DNA of 64,000 nucleotides from Nostoc sp. UHCC 0702 (GCA_017164015.1 CP071065.1:6276091-6340090); one strand, 5' to 3'. Positions 8,591 to 18,022 are shown, counted from the stretch's first letter. Notes: generated by a model not told the origin, from the sequence alone. Made by a program: numbers and translations.

Positions 8591-9238
8591 TCGTTTCCGA
8601 TGCGTAAGTCCTATAAAAAGCCCTATACTTGTCGCGCTTTTTTATCTTAAAAAATCATTAATAAATTGTTTTTTATTATTACTAATATATTAGTGAATCT
8701 TAGCAAAAAATATCAAGATATGAATATACAAATCAAATTTTAATTGAAGGTTTATCTCATATAGATGTACAATACAAATAAATGCCGATGGCTCAGTCTA
8801 GCCCTACCTTCACAAACAGCTGCCTGTATCCAAATGCTGGCATTCTGTAGCAAGTTAACGTGCAGTAGGGATAGATAAAAGCAGTATCTCTGTAGGCAAA
8901 GGGAATATCTCGTAAAACCGACTCTGACAAAAGTTGAAAGCTCACGGCGTTAATCTTTGGAATCTGCACAATTAACACGATTTGAGTATATTTACACCAA
9001 GTGATACCAATTCTATTTGAGGTTGCGCTTGATTCATGTAGGGGTAATTTATGAATTACCCTGCATAGCATGTTGTTTTGCGTAAGTCCTATCAGCGCAT
9101 CTTCAAAAATAAATGGTATTGAATCATACCATTTAAGCCGTTCAACATAAAAGTTGCATATTTAATCATGTTGACTGTTTGCTGATAACTGATAAATGTT
9201 AACAGCTAACAATTTTAATGATTGATTGTGCAATTTAG
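8591..9238. other. Gene-free AT-rich stretch
   Basis: I see no supportable gene in about 650 bp. A 92-codon minus-strand frame at 8793-9071 has no recognisable motif or ribosome binding site. Pieces of the GGACTTACGC-type repeat (gcgtaagtccta near 8600 and near 9078) suggest old MITE debris. Confidence 0.4.
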
Positions 9239-9383
9239 CAGGACTTACGCAACTGGCACACATGTTTTCTGCAATGGCAGTCAATAGTCCAGAGTCAATA
9301 GTCTTTAATCAAGGTTTTTTGGACTATTGACTTTTGACCCAGTACTGCCCAAACGAAAAAAATATGACAATGCGCGTAAGTCC
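9239..9383. mobile_element. MITE with GGACTTACGC termini, copy 1
   Basis: The 145-bp element begins CAGGACTTACGCAACTGGCA and ends ATGCGCGTAAGTCC. A 7-bp direct repeat AATTTAG flanks it (9232-9238 and 9384-9390), consistent with a target duplication. The interior has STRR-like gtcaatagtc sequence forming an internal hairpin. It closely resembles the element at 56677-56822, and its left end is identical over 20 bp to the decayed IS at 51718-53064, which could have mobilised it. It has no coding capacity. Confidence 0.8.
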
Positions 9384-9535
9384 AATTTAGATATTTTAGC
9401 TGATTACAAAGCTAAAACATCAGCATACTTAAAGTCGTTCGGGCTTGGTAAAAAATGTGATTCAACGTCGATTATTTGATGAATCATTGCCAATTTACCC
9501 ATCAACTTTTCCACATTTAAAATCTAGAGGACTCA

Positions 9536-10246
9536 ATGACTATCACTACTGGCGGCAAGGCAAAAAATGCATATAAACGCCTTGAACAAGAAGCACATTT
9601 GTCAGGAAAAATCCAGTTAAAAAGTGGTATCAAAAGTGAAGATACCAACAAAAAAGAGCCTATGGCTGACAGTTCCATAATCGATGCCTCAAATCGTGGT
9701 CGAGTAGCTATTTTTATTGATGGTGTAAACTTGTTTCATGCAGCTTTGCAGCTTGGCATTGAAATCGACTATCTGAAATTGCTTTGTCGATTAACTGCCG
9801 ATTCAAGGCTGTTGCGTGCTTTCTTCTACACAACAGTAGATATTTCACGGCAAAGTGCTACACGTCCACGTCCCAATGAAAAGCAACAAGGTTTTCTATT
9901 TTGGATGCGTCGGAATGGTTATCGTGTAGTTACCAAAGAAGTTCAACTGACAGATAATTGCAAAAAACCCAATTTGAATGTAGAGATTGCCGTCGATATG
10001 ATCACCCTAGCTCCCCACTACGATACTGCAGTTTTAGTCAGTGGGGATGGAGATTTAGCTTATGCTGTTCATGCTGTCACAAGCATTGGAGCTAGGGTTG
10101 AAGTCGTGAGTCTACGGACAATGACCAGCGACAGTTTGATTGATGTTGCTGATTACTACCTTGACATCGATAGCATTAAGCATCACATCCAAAAGGATTC
10201 TTACCCAGGCTACAATTATCGAACACTGTCTAATTCCAACCTGTAA
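9536..10246 (+). CDS. NYN-domain protein (LabA/DUF88-like PIN-fold)
   Basis: 236 residues. After a charged, probably disordered N-terminus of about 50 residues, the NYN domain begins at GRVAIFIDGVNLFHAAL with the first acidic ligand (IDG). It continues through ADSRLLRAFFYTTVDIS, the VEIAVDMITLA segment, LVSGDGDLAYAV (second acidic cluster) and GARVEVVSL. NYN proteins adopt a PIN-like RNase fold. LabA of Synechococcus, in the same family, affects circadian output. Whether this copy has that role cannot be told. The ATG at 9536 has a GAGGA-like element seven bases upstream. A two-component system follows 190 bp downstream but is separated by repeats. Confidence 0.85.
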   Translation: MTITTGGKAKNAYKRLEQEAHLSGKIQLKSGIKSEDTNKKEPMADSSIIDASNRGRVAIFIDGVNLFHAALQLGIEIDYLKLLCRLTADSRLLRAFFYTTVDISRQSATRPRPNEKQQGFLFWMRRNGYRVVTKEVQLTDNCKKPNLNVEIAVDMITLAPHYDTAVLVSGDGDLAYAVHAVTSIGARVEVVSLRTMTSDSLIDVADYYLDIDSIKHHIQKDSYPGYNYRTLSNSNL

Positions 10247-10257
10247 ATCCCCATTGA

Positions 10258-10395
10258 ATGTTACATGGCTGGGGATGGGGGGATGAGGGGGATGAGGGAG
10301 ATGAGGGGGACGAGGGGGATGAGGGAGATGAGGAAGACAATAACTCCTAACTTCTAACTCCTAACTTCTAACTCCTAACTCCTAACTCCTGCCTT
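10258..10395. repeat. STRR array (9-nt GATGAGGGG units, then TAACTCC units)
   Basis: About eight imperfect copies of a 9-nt unit GGGGGATGA/GGGAGATGA at 10262-10335 are followed by heptamer-like CTAACTC/CTAACTT units to 10390. The 9-nt unit is the same family that expands inside the GT39 gene and upstream of the ABC permease. Confidence 0.8.
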
Positions 10396-10433
10396 ATACT
10401 TAACTCTGCGTATTTTACTTAATCCTAACCAAG

Positions 10434-11144
10434 ATGGATATTTTAATTGTTGAGGATGAATCAGAAATTGCTCAATTAATCCAACGTACTTTAGACAAAG
10501 AAGGATTTTCCTGTCGCATTAGTCGTGATGGTGTCAATGCTTTACGAATGTTTCAGGAACAACCACCAGATTTAATCATCTTAGATTTAATGATTCCTGG
10601 ATTAGATGGACTAGAAGTTTGTGCAAGAATTCGTCAGAAACCTGGTGTAAAAGACCCTTATATTTTAATGTTGACTGCTAAAGGCGAGGAAATCGATCGC
10701 GTCATTGGCTTATCTACGGGTGCTGATGACTACATGGTTAAACCCTTCAGCCCTAGAGAATTGGTTGCTAGAGTGCGGGCGCTTTTGCGGCGTAGCCTCC
10801 GTCAAGGGGGACAACATCAACTTAATCGTACCCAACACTTTATAGTGGATTTAGATCAACATACTGCCAGCCGTCTGATGGATTCCCAAGAACCAGAAAT
10901 TTTGGACTTAACTACCCTAGAATTTAACTTGTTAAGTACTTTTGTCAGCCATCCTGGTCGAGTCTGGAACCGCAGCCAGCTAATTGATAAACTTTGGGGT
11001 GATAATTTTTTTGGTGATGAGCGGGTAGTGGATACTCATGTAGCTCGATTACGCAAAAAAATTGAGCCTGACCCTGCTAATCCTGCTTTCATTAAAACTG
11101 TTGTTGGGGTCGGTTATAAATTTGAAGACTCTCCCGTATTATGA
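10434..11144 (+). CDS. OmpR/PhoB-family response regulator
   Basis: 236 residues with an N-terminal receiver and a C-terminal winged helix. Receiver residues are intact: the acidic pair E7/D8 (IVEDES), phospho-acceptor D51 (LIILDLMIPGLDG), T81 (MLTAKG) and K103 (MVKPF). The effector half shows LTTLEFNLLSTFVSHPGRVWNRSQLID and DERVVDTHVARLRKKI, with the GVGYKF C-terminus, so it should bind tandem DNA repeats when phosphorylated. It overlaps the histidine kinase gene by 4 nt (ATGA), so the two are surely one operon and partners. The target genes and the signal are unknown. Confidence 0.92.
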   Translation: MDILIVEDESEIAQLIQRTLDKEGFSCRISRDGVNALRMFQEQPPDLIILDLMIPGLDGLEVCARIRQKPGVKDPYILMLTAKGEEIDRVIGLSTGADDYMVKPFSPRELVARVRALLRRSLRQGGQHQLNRTQHFIVDLDQHTASRLMDSQEPEILDLTTLEFNLLSTFVSHPGRVWNRSQLIDKLWGDNFFGDERVVDTHVARLRKKIEPDPANPAFIKTVVGVGYKFEDSPVL

Positions 11145-12262
11145 GGATGACCAAGATGAGTTGGCGTTGGACAAAGTCCTTGCCTTTGGCATCGCGTCTG
11201 TTTTTCTCCCACCTAGTGGTGATGATAGTAGGCGTGATTAGTCTTGTGATCATGAGTAAAGTTTCTTCTCCCCGCTTTTTTGTACTGCATTTGGAAAGTT
11301 TGGAAAGTAGAGGGTGGAAATTAATTGGTGTCCGTACCGAACTGGTTCAAGGTTTTGAAACTGCTTGGCGACGCAGTACGCTTTGGTCTGTGATAGTCGG
11401 TACCACCGCTGCGGGAGGTTTGAGTTATTGGGTATCCAAACGGATTATGCAGCGGTTGACAGAGATGGAACAAATTACACAAAAGTTTGCCGCTGGTCAG
11501 TTGTCAGCGCGTTTACCGCTGTCTGATATTCCAGAACTCAATCGCTTGGGTGCAAGTTTTAATCGCATGGCAGCCAGTTTAGAAGGAGTGGAAGCGCGGC
11601 GACGCGAACTGATTGGAGACATGACTCATGAACTGCGGACACCCCTAACAGTTGTGCGCGGTTACTTAGAGGAACTGGCTGAGGGAGAAATTGAACCGTC
11701 TGCTGAAATTTATCAGCGGTTAACAAAAGAAACTAAGCGTTTAGAGCGTTTAGTCAACGATTTACAAGAACTTTCCAAGGCAGAAGCGGGTTATTTGCCG
11801 ATTAATATACAGCCTGTGAATTTGTATCCTTTATTAGAGTCATTAGTAGAGAAATTTTCCGACCAGCTTTTGGAAGATGGCCCGGTTTTACGTTTGGAAT
11901 TACCATCACAACTGCCGCTGGTACTGGCAGATATTGACCGTACAGAACAGGTACTAATTAACTTGCTGGGGAATGCAGTGCGATACACAAGCATTGGTTC
12001 AATTACTATTCGTGCTTGGACTGAAGCATCTAAACTCTGGCTGGAAGTTGCAGATACAGGTATTGGAATTGCTTCAAAAGATTTAGTACATGTGTTTGAG
12101 CGTTTTTGGCGAGCTGATCAATCACGCGATCGCCATTCTGGAGGAACGGGTATTGGTTTAACAATATCCCGCCGTTTAGTTGAATTACAAGGCGGTCAAA
12201 TTCAGGTAGAAAGCGAACTGGGAATTGGCACCAAATTTCGTTTTTTCCTACCTTTAGTTTAA
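11141..12262 (+). CDS. BaeS-like membrane sensor histidine kinase
   Basis: 373 residues. Transmembrane segments near residues 20-38 and 81-97 enclose a very small periplasmic loop of about 40 residues. A HAMP domain follows (about 98-150, with FAAGQLSARLP and ELNRLGASFNRMAASLE). The DHp helix has the H-box IGDMTHELRTPLT with phospho-acceptor H163. The ATPase domain shows the N-box LINLLGNAVRYT (N278), G1 ADTGIGI, the F-box FERFWRAD and G2 GGTGIGLTISRRLVELQGG. All catalytic boxes are intact. The start overlaps the regulator stop (ATGA). The small sensor loop suggests a membrane-stress or small-ion signal, but that is only an inference. Confidence 0.92.
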   Translation: MRMTKMSWRWTKSLPLASRLFFSHLVVMIVGVISLVIMSKVSSPRFFVLHLESLESRGWKLIGVRTELVQGFETAWRRSTLWSVIVGTTAAGGLSYWVSKRIMQRLTEMEQITQKFAAGQLSARLPLSDIPELNRLGASFNRMAASLEGVEARRRELIGDMTHELRTPLTVVRGYLEELAEGEIEPSAEIYQRLTKETKRLERLVNDLQELSKAEAGYLPINIQPVNLYPLLESLVEKFSDQLLEDGPVLRLELPSQLPLVLADIDRTEQVLINLLGNAVRYTSIGSITIRAWTEASKLWLEVADTGIGIASKDLVHVFERFWRADQSRDRHSGGTGIGLTISRRLVELQGGQIQVESELGIGTKFRFFLPLV

Positions 12263-12333
12263 ATAGATACAAACAATTGTCACAAGTCGGTTGCATCCGT
12301 GTCATATCGAATTGCTAGGTTGGAAGACATTGG

Positions 12334-12360
12334 GGACTGGGGACTGGTGACTGGGGACTA
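12334..12360. repeat. STRR (GGGACTG units) next to the IS630 insertion
   Basis: Three to four copies of GGGGACTG/GGTGACTG end where the IS630-type element begins. Similar sequence (ctagtgactgg) resumes on the other side, so the element landed in or beside the repeat. Confidence 0.6.
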
Positions 12361-12363
12361 GTA

Positions 12364-13680
12364 CACTTCGGCGTAAATAAGCCAAGCATTAGATAGCCAA
12401 CACTTTACCCTTATATGTCCACTTAAAAGGTTTAGCCATTGTTTGATTAAAGTAATCGATAAATTCGAGAATTCGGGTTTTGAGGTCATCCTGACTTTTG
12501 AAGCTAGCACGCTTGAGTAACTTGCGAACCAAAATACTGAACCAAATTTCAATTTGGTTGAGCCAAGAAGAATGTTTGGGTGTGTAATGGAAAACAATTC
12601 GGTGTGTTTGGTCACTCAAAAAAGCTGCACGGGATTTCATCGATTTCAGAATGCCACTTTTGCCCTTAATTCCAAGGTCAATGTTTAAATCTTCTTTTTG
12701 TGCAACAAAGCGAACTAATGATTCCGACTGGTGAGTATTAAGACAGTCCATAATCAAATGCCATTTGATTGCCTGAGGGTCGCTTTCAATAATTCGACGA
12801 ATATGTTGGACAAAATCTTCTTCGGTTCTTGTGTTTCCACAATTTGGTTCAACAATTTGACCAGTGGCAATATCGAAACTAGCAATTAAGCTTTGTGTAC
12901 CGTGACGAATATACTCAAACTCCCGTCTTTCAACCTTACCCGGTCGCATTGGTAAATCTTTTTCTAAACGCTCTGTAGCCTGAATCCCAGTCATTTCATC
13001 AATCGATATTGTACGCTCTCCGTTTTGATAACGTTCAATCGCACTGATGTATAAACCAGTAATATCTTCAACTTTTGCGTCAAATTCTTCATCAAGAGGG
13101 GGGGGTTAACCAGTAGCGGCTCTGGTGGGGTTTAAGTTCTGCTTCTTCTAATAATCTTCCAACATGGCGGACAGATATGCTTTCAATGATACCTTGTTTC
13201 ATGATTTCGTCCGCTAGTTCTCTTGATGTCCAATGACTTATTGATCGTCCATAGTCTTCGGGTGGTGAACATGCAAGGGCGAATAGTTCGATTACTTGCT
13301 CCATACTAAATTTTACTGGTGCGCCAATACGCTCTGAGTCTTGTAATCTCTGCAAAATAGACAACTCTTTATCGCTATTTTCCAACCATCGGTTTCGCCA
13401 TAAACGAGCCATATCAAGACTTATATCTAATAATCGAGCAATTTCGCCATGATTTTTCCCCTCTGACGCTAGGAGAATTATTTTTGCACGTAGTACTATT
13501 TGTTGCGCCGTATTGTGTCGGTTGATCAACTGTTGGAGTTGTGAGCGATCGCTCTCGTTCAAATTTAATACTTTTGCAGCTAATCGTGCCACACCAGGTT
13601 CCCTTGTTTTCAGCCTAAACTGCTTTGACTCTACTTTCTTAGTTTCTCACAATAATGCTTGGTTTATTTCCGCCGTGCTG
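12364..13680 (-). mobile_element. IS630-family insertion sequence, about 1.3 kb
   Basis: The ends are imperfect inverted repeats of about 30 bp: left CACTTCGGCGTAAATAAGCC and right (read inward) CAGCACGGCGGAAATAAACC, both continuing into AAGCATTA. TA dinucleotides at 12362-12363 and 13681-13682 flank them, the target duplication expected for the IS630/Tc1 group. The element contains one transposase gene on the minus strand, interrupted by a frameshift. Its sequence is otherwise well preserved, so insertion is probably fairly recent. Confidence 0.85.
12389..13592 (-). pseudogene. IS630-family transposase in two frames (single-base shift at a C8 tract)
   Basis: The first frame (13592 down to 13092, 166 aa) is the helix-turn-helix part: LNLNESDRSQLQQLI, IVLRAKIILLASEGKNHGEIARLL, and HWTSRELADEIM. 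It ends WLTPPS at a run of eight C (13098-13105 read on the complement). The second frame continues DEEFDAKVEDITGLYISAIE, ISIDEMTGIQATERL (first catalytic Asp), LIMDCLNTHQSES (second Asp), FHYTPKHSSWLNQIEIWFSIL (Glu) and ends at 12389. Seven C instead of eight would join the frames perfectly. This is either a one-base inactivation, a sequencing slip, or the transcriptional slippage/frameshift expression used by several IS630 members. The DDE residues are all present. Confidence 0.85.
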
Positions 13681-13765
13681 TACTAGTGACTGGAAAAGAG
13701 TTTTCCTTATACCCAATACCCAGTACCCAATACCCAATACCCAATACCCAATACCTAGCCTTCAT

Positions 13766-13867
13766 ATGCTTACTTTTGTTACGACTACATTTTTAGTTAG
13801 CTTACTCACTGCATCAGGTTGGGCTGCGATCGCTTACCTGTTTCCTCAAAATCACTCCCAAGACTAA
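13766..13867 (+). CDS. Possible 33-aa single-span membrane protein
   Basis: A short frame from ATG 13766 encodes MLTFVTTTFLVSLLTASG followed by WAAIAYLFPQNHSQD. This is one hydrophobic span with a short polar tail, the size and shape of small thylakoid or NDH/cytochrome subunits of cyanobacteria. I cannot match it to a named subunit. No good ribosome binding site is visible (cctagccttcat precedes the start), and the sequence just upstream is STRR (CCCAATAC units), which gives a longer but meaningless upstream extension of the frame. It stands next to the IS630 copy. Treat it as a candidate only. Confidence 0.35.
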   Translation: MLTFVTTTFLVSLLTASGWAAIAYLFPQNHSQD

Positions 13868-14333
13868 GCACTGTAATTAAAACAGTTGCATTTATCTTGA
13901 TATTTTTCTGGTAAAACTGGTAAATTCTCTCATGTTCCAATGGTTGCTGAGAATTTAGCAATAAAACATGTCTTTAATTAGACATGAAAAATCATCTCCA
14001 TAGCAAAAAATGGCAGGCTAGTTATATTTAACGGTATAATTCTCAGCTTGTTAATTTTTGTTTGAAATTAAGTGCAACTACTGTTTTATCTGTTTGCTGG
14101 CTTCGCATAATATTTAACTGATTGAGAAAATATCAGGGTAGCCTCAAATTTAATTAAATAGGGATATCTTTACAATCAAGTAGAAATACGTAATTCGCTA
14201 CAACGGGGAGGAAAAAGTTTTCATGATTCCGTTGATAACGCACTAAGTATGTAAATCTTATCAAGCAAATTGCATAATAATTTGATACAGGTTATTGTTG
14301 ATGAATCGTCAAATAGCTTAAGGAGTGTTGACA
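13868..14333. other. AT-rich intergenic region
   Basis: No gene is seen in about 465 bp. It probably carries the promoter of the small membrane-protein gene at 14334, which has a clear AAGGAG site at its end (14320-14325). No operator or hairpin stands out. Confidence 0.4.
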
Positions 14334-14624
14334 ATGAATCAAATACAATTAACTTTAGTTATTAGTTATCTGGTGATGTCCTGCTATTTTTTTAGCAACT
14401 GGCTCAGATTTTCTCTGCGACATCCTAGTTCTTCTCCAGAAGAAAAATTTTTATCTTTTGTGATGTTTTTGATCACAACTATTTTTTGGCCTTTAACTAT
14501 TCCAATGTCTTTGTTAGAAATATTTCAAAAACGCAAACTAGAGTTGAGTAATGTAATTCCTGTTATTTTAGCTATATTTGCCTTGACTATTTCATATTAC
14601 TTGAGTTATCTGTATTCAGCTTAA
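14334..14624 (+). CDS. Small integral membrane protein, function unknown
   Basis: 96 residues from ATG 14334, chosen over an in-frame GTG at 14325 because AAGGAG lies eight bases upstream of the ATG. Three hydrophobic spans are visible: about residues 4-24 (LTLVISYLVMSCYFFSNWL), 41-62 (FLSFVMFLITTIFWPLTIPMSL) and 73-93 (VIPVILAIFALTISYYLSYL). Short basic stretches (FSLRHPSSS, FQKRK) lie between them. I do not recognise the family. It is separate from the downstream ABC transporter operon by about 500 bp. Confidence 0.65.
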   Translation: MNQIQLTLVISYLVMSCYFFSNWLRFSLRHPSSSPEEKFLSFVMFLITTIFWPLTIPMSLLEIFQKRKLELSNVIPVILAIFALTISYYLSYLYSA

Positions 14625-14809
14625 ACATACCGAAATTGTATAGTAATTTGTAAGAGTCGTTGACTGATAACTGATGATTGATGACTGTTGATGTGTGTCT
14701 TCAATAGTAATTAGTATCACTTAAAAGTATCAAAATTTACTAATAACTAAGTATTATTTCTAAAAATGGTTGTTAAATAACAAATCAAAAATTTGTATTA
14801 AAAAAGACT

Positions 14810-15109
14810 TTGCTTCGATATTTAACAAAATATTTGTATAATATATTCCATTATTCTACTAAAGCAACTGAAATTTTGAACTACGTAGCTATCAGGAATT
14901 ACGTCAGGTGGCAAAACGCTATCTTTGATGCCCATAGTGCGTTTAAAACTAGTAAAAATGCTAAATTTCGTAGTATTAGAGATTATTCTCAAGCTATCAA
15001 ATTTAACGATTGCAATTTTAGTAAAGGCACTTGGTATTCTTCAATAACCTTTGAAGACAATAGCGCTATCGTTACTTTCTCCGGAGAAATCCGGGTAAAT
15101 GTCGCGTAA
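14810..15109 (+). CDS. Doubtful 99-aa hypothetical ORF
   Basis: A frame opening at TTG 14810 and ending at TAA 15107-15109, directly before the ATG at 15110. No ribosome binding site is visible and no family is recognised. The sequence has a Tyr/Asn-rich composition (YLTKYLYNIFHYS, then AIRNYVRWQNAIFDAHSAF) and a beta-like C-terminal third (GTWYSSITFEDNSAIVTFSGEI) that could be a genuine small domain or the remains of a larger gene whose 5' part is lost. It lies between the small membrane protein and the BMP lipoprotein gene. Confidence 0.3.
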   Translation: MLRYLTKYLYNIFHYSTKATEILNYVAIRNYVRWQNAIFDAHSAFKTSKNAKFRSIRDYSQAIKFNDCNFSKGTWYSSITFEDNSAIVTFSGEIRVNVA

Positions 15110-15136
15110 ATGTACCAGTACACAAAATCAATTAAT

Positions 15137-16279
15137 ATGGAGCGCCGTAAGTTTCTAAGGTATGCTACTTTAGCGGGGTCGGGTTTGGCCTTAGCTAGCT
15201 GTATTAGGGGTGGAAATTCTAATTCACCAAAGGAAGTATCACCCTCAGCGTCACCTGTGGTAATTAATGAACCTCTAAAGGTAGGATTTGTTTATGTCGG
15301 GCCTGTAGGGGATTTTGGATGGACTTATTCTCATGATTTAGGTCGCAGAGAAATGGAGGCCAATCTTCAGGATAAGGTGAAAACTACCTTTGTGGAAAGT
15401 GTCAACGAAGGTGCTGATGCTGAAAGGGTAATTCGCCAACTAGCCTTAGATGGCAATAAGTTAATTTTCACAACTTCCTTTGGCTACATGAACCCGACTA
15501 TTAAAGTTGCCAAAGATTTTCCTAATATTTTCTTTGAACACTGTACAGGATATAAGCGTGCTGCCAATGTTGGCACTTATCTAGGACGCTTTGAGGAAAC
15601 GCGATATTTAACTGGTATGATTGCTGGCAAAATGACAAAATCTAATGTCATTGGTTTTGTTGGCGCATATCCAATTCCCGAAGTAATTCGAGGTATAGGC
15701 GCATTCACCCAAGGGTTACAGGCAACAAATCCACAAGCAAAAGTGAGGGTACTTTGGGTACAAAGTTGGTACGATCCAGCTAAAGAAAGGGAAGCAGCAC
15801 AAGCTTTAGTAAATTTGGGTGCGGATGTGCTGACTCAGCATACTGATTCTGCCGCTGTTGTGCAACTGGCTGAAGAAAAAGGAATTTATGCTTTTGGCTA
15901 CAACACTGATATGAGTAAGTTTGGTGTCAAAGCGCACCTCACATCAGCAATTAATAAGTGGGGTAAATTTTATACAGACCAAGCCTTAGCTGTGATTAAT
16001 GGTACATGGAAATCACAAGAAGTTTGGGATGGTATTGGTCAAGGAATGGTGGATCTTTCCCCAATGAATCAGGCGATTCCGGCTGATGTCCAGCAATTGG
16101 TAAACGCCAAGCGCGAGGAATTGATTAAAGGTATTGCCCATCCTTTTGATGGCCCGGTGAAAGACCAAAAAGGTGTGGTGCGAGTACCAAAGGGCAAAGT
16201 ATTAGATGATAAGGATCAACTGGCGATGGATTGGTATGTTGAAGGGGTTGAAGGGTCAATACCTAAAGAGAAATCTTAA
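15137..16279 (+). CDS. BMP-family ABC transporter substrate-binding lipoprotein (purine/nucleoside type)
   Basis: The periplasmic binding component of a PnrA/BMP-type importer. The start at ATG 15137 is preferred to ATG 15110 because it yields a compact signal: MERRKFLRY (twin-Arg-like) followed by a hydrophobic stretch and the lipobox LALASC with the lipidated C22. The mature part begins after a Ser/Pro-rich linker at KVGFVYVGPVGDFGWTYSHDLGR, which is diagnostic for the family, and continues with NPTIKVAKDFPNIFFEHCTGY, TNPQAKVRVLWVQSWYDPAKE and DVLTQHTDSAAVVQLAEEKG. It heads an operon-like row with a double-ATPase, two permeases, an allantoinase-like and a ureidoglycolate-lyase-like gene, which together favour a purine-derived ligand. 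Confidence 0.9.
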   Translation: MERRKFLRYATLAGSGLALASCIRGGNSNSPKEVSPSASPVVINEPLKVGFVYVGPVGDFGWTYSHDLGRREMEANLQDKVKTTFVESVNEGADAERVIRQLALDGNKLIFTTSFGYMNPTIKVAKDFPNIFFEHCTGYKRAANVGTYLGRFEETRYLTGMIAGKMTKSNVIGFVGAYPIPEVIRGIGAFTQGLQATNPQAKVRVLWVQSWYDPAKEREAAQALVNLGADVLTQHTDSAAVVQLAEEKGIYAFGYNTDMSKFGVKAHLTSAINKWGKFYTDQALAVINGTWKSQEVWDGIGQGMVDLSPMNQAIPADVQQLVNAKREELIKGIAHPFDGPVKDQKGVVRVPKGKVLDDKDQLAMDWYVEGVEGSIPKEKS

Positions 16280-16280
16280 T

Positions 16281-16466
16281 TAACAATAGTCAATAGTCAA
16301 TAGTCAATAGTCAAGCATTTAATTTTAGAATAAAAATTAGGTGGGGATTTCCACCCCAGCCATAGGTTTTGGACTAATGACAATTGACTCTTGACTCCCG
16401 CGCTTGGTTTTTAAGTAGAAGGTAGTCGCAATGAAAAAGGAACTGTTGACTGATGACTGTTGACTT
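16281..16466. repeat. STRR spacer (GTCAATA units)
   Basis: Four to five tandem GTCAATA units at 16285-16313 and scattered TTGACTG/TGACTGT heptamers up to the ATPase start. The repeats separate two genes of one transporter. Confidence 0.75.
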
Positions 16467-16475
16467 TTGACTGTA

Positions 16476-18014
16476 ATGAATGAATTAGTTTCTCAGTTGC
16501 AGGTTAGGAATATTACCAAGTCGTATCCTGGTTGTTTGGCGAATCAGCAGGTGAATTTGACGATTCAACCAGGTGAAATTCATGCCTTATTGGGAGAAAA
16601 TGGGGCAGGTAAGAGTACTTTAATGAAAATCATATATGGATTAATACGTCCTGATGCTGGAGAAATTTTTTGGCAAGGGCAACAGATTAATCTTCATAGT
16701 CCAGCCCAAGCAAGAAATCTGGGCATTGGGATGGTGTTCCAGCACTTTAGTTTATTTGATAGTTTGACAGCAACAGAAAATATTGCCTTGACACTTTCCC
16801 CCAAGGAAAAATGGAATTTATCACGTCTTAGTCAAAAAATTCGCACTTTATCTGAAGCATATGGTTTAAATATAGACTGCGATCGCCCCGTCCATACACT
16901 CTCTGTTGGAGAAAAACAGCGTCTGGAAATTCTCCGCTGTCTCTACCACAAAACAAAGTTGCTAATTTTAGATGAACCAACAGCAGTTTTGACTCCCCAA
17001 GAAACAGAAAAACTCTTTGCCACTTTACAGCAAATTGCCTCTGATGGTTGCAGTATTTTATTTAGCAGTCACAAGTTGCCAGAAGTGCAATTTCTATGTA
17101 GTAATGCCACAATACTGCGTCAAGGCCAGGTTATCGCCCAGTGTAACCCCCAAGAGGAAACACCAGCAAGTTTGGCAAGGTTGATGATTGGTTCCCAACA
17201 AGGCAGTGGAGAAGAGTTTTATCATTTAATCTCTGGTAAACAACGACAAGAAAAACCATCAGGGCCAGTTTGCTTGCAAGTTAACGATTTGTGTCTCTTA
17301 AGCCAAAATCCCTATGGGATGATGTTGCAACACATTGATTTGCAAGTTCACATAGGTGAAATTGTGGGCATTGCTGGAGTTGCTGGAAACGGACAAACAG
17401 AACTTTTAGCTGCTTTGAGTGGTGAAGTTTTGTGTCCCCAGGCAGAAATGATTTTACTAGGTGAGATGCCCATTGGTGATTGTGATGTTGCGAAACGTCG
17501 CCGCTTGGGATTGGCATATGTTCCAGAAGAACGGCAACAAAAAGGTGTAGTCTCAAACTTAAGTTTACTAGAAAATGCTTTGCTAACAGCCCACAGTCAA
17601 GGACTGGTAAGTCGGGGTAGAATTCGCTTTGGGAAGTTAAAAGCTTGGACTCAAAGAATTTGTGATGCTTTCAATGTGCATCCAGCAGTGATAGATATGC
17701 CTGCGGCGAGTTTATCAGGCGGTAACTTACAAAAGTTTATTATGGGGCGGGAAATATGCCAAAATCCGGCAGTGTTGATTGCAGCACATCCTACTTGGGG
17801 TGTGGATGTTAACGCTACTGCTAGTATTCATCAAGCATTAATTGAGATGCGGGATCATGGTGCAGCGGTGCTAGTGATTTCCGAAGATTTGGATGAATTG
17901 TTTGCATTGTGCGATCGCATTGGTGCAATCTATAAAGGACAACTTTCTGGCTTCAAATCAGTTACGCAGACTAGCCGCGATGAAATTGGGCGTTGGATGG
18001 CGGGTTTGAGATGA
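16476..18014 (+). CDS. Double-domain ABC ATPase of a nucleoside/purine-type importer
   Basis: 512 residues with two ABC cassettes in one chain, as in the RbsA/YufO group that pairs with BMP binding proteins. Cassette 1 has Walker A GENGAGKST (residues 40-48), Q-loop GMVFQHFSLF, signature LSVGEKQRLEI and Walker B LLILDEPTAVLTPQE. Cassette 2 has a degenerate Walker A (GVAGNGQTELL), signature LSGGNLQKFIMGREI and a Walker B-like PAVLIAAHPTWGVDVNA, where the catalytic Glu is replaced, the usual asymmetry in this family. ATG 16476 is taken as the start; an in-frame TTG lies three codons earlier inside STRR sequence. The permease gene follows after a long repeat array. Confidence 0.92.
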   Translation: MNELVSQLQVRNITKSYPGCLANQQVNLTIQPGEIHALLGENGAGKSTLMKIIYGLIRPDAGEIFWQGQQINLHSPAQARNLGIGMVFQHFSLFDSLTATENIALTLSPKEKWNLSRLSQKIRTLSEAYGLNIDCDRPVHTLSVGEKQRLEILRCLYHKTKLLILDEPTAVLTPQETEKLFATLQQIASDGCSILFSSHKLPEVQFLCSNATILRQGQVIAQCNPQEETPASLARLMIGSQQGSGEEFYHLISGKQRQEKPSGPVCLQVNDLCLLSQNPYGMMLQHIDLQVHIGEIVGIAGVAGNGQTELLAALSGEVLCPQAEMILLGEMPIGDCDVAKRRRLGLAYVPEERQQKGVVSNLSLLENALLTAHSQGLVSRGRIRFGKLKAWTQRICDAFNVHPAVIDMPAASLSGGNLQKFIMGREICQNPAVLIAAHPTWGVDVNATASIHQALIEMRDHGAAVLVISEDLDELFALCDRIGAIYKGQLSGFKSVTQTSRDEIGRWMAGLR

Positions 18015-18022
18015 CTGGAGTT

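Noticed and set aside
8793..9071. 92-codon minus-strand frame
   Set aside because: No motif, no ribosome binding site, unusual composition, in a gene-poor stretch with repeat debris.
14140..14330. NtcA site (GTA-N8-TAC) upstream of the transporter region
   Set aside because: Only GTA...TAC pairs with wrong spacing (N6, N12) are present, so nitrogen control cannot be claimed from sequence.
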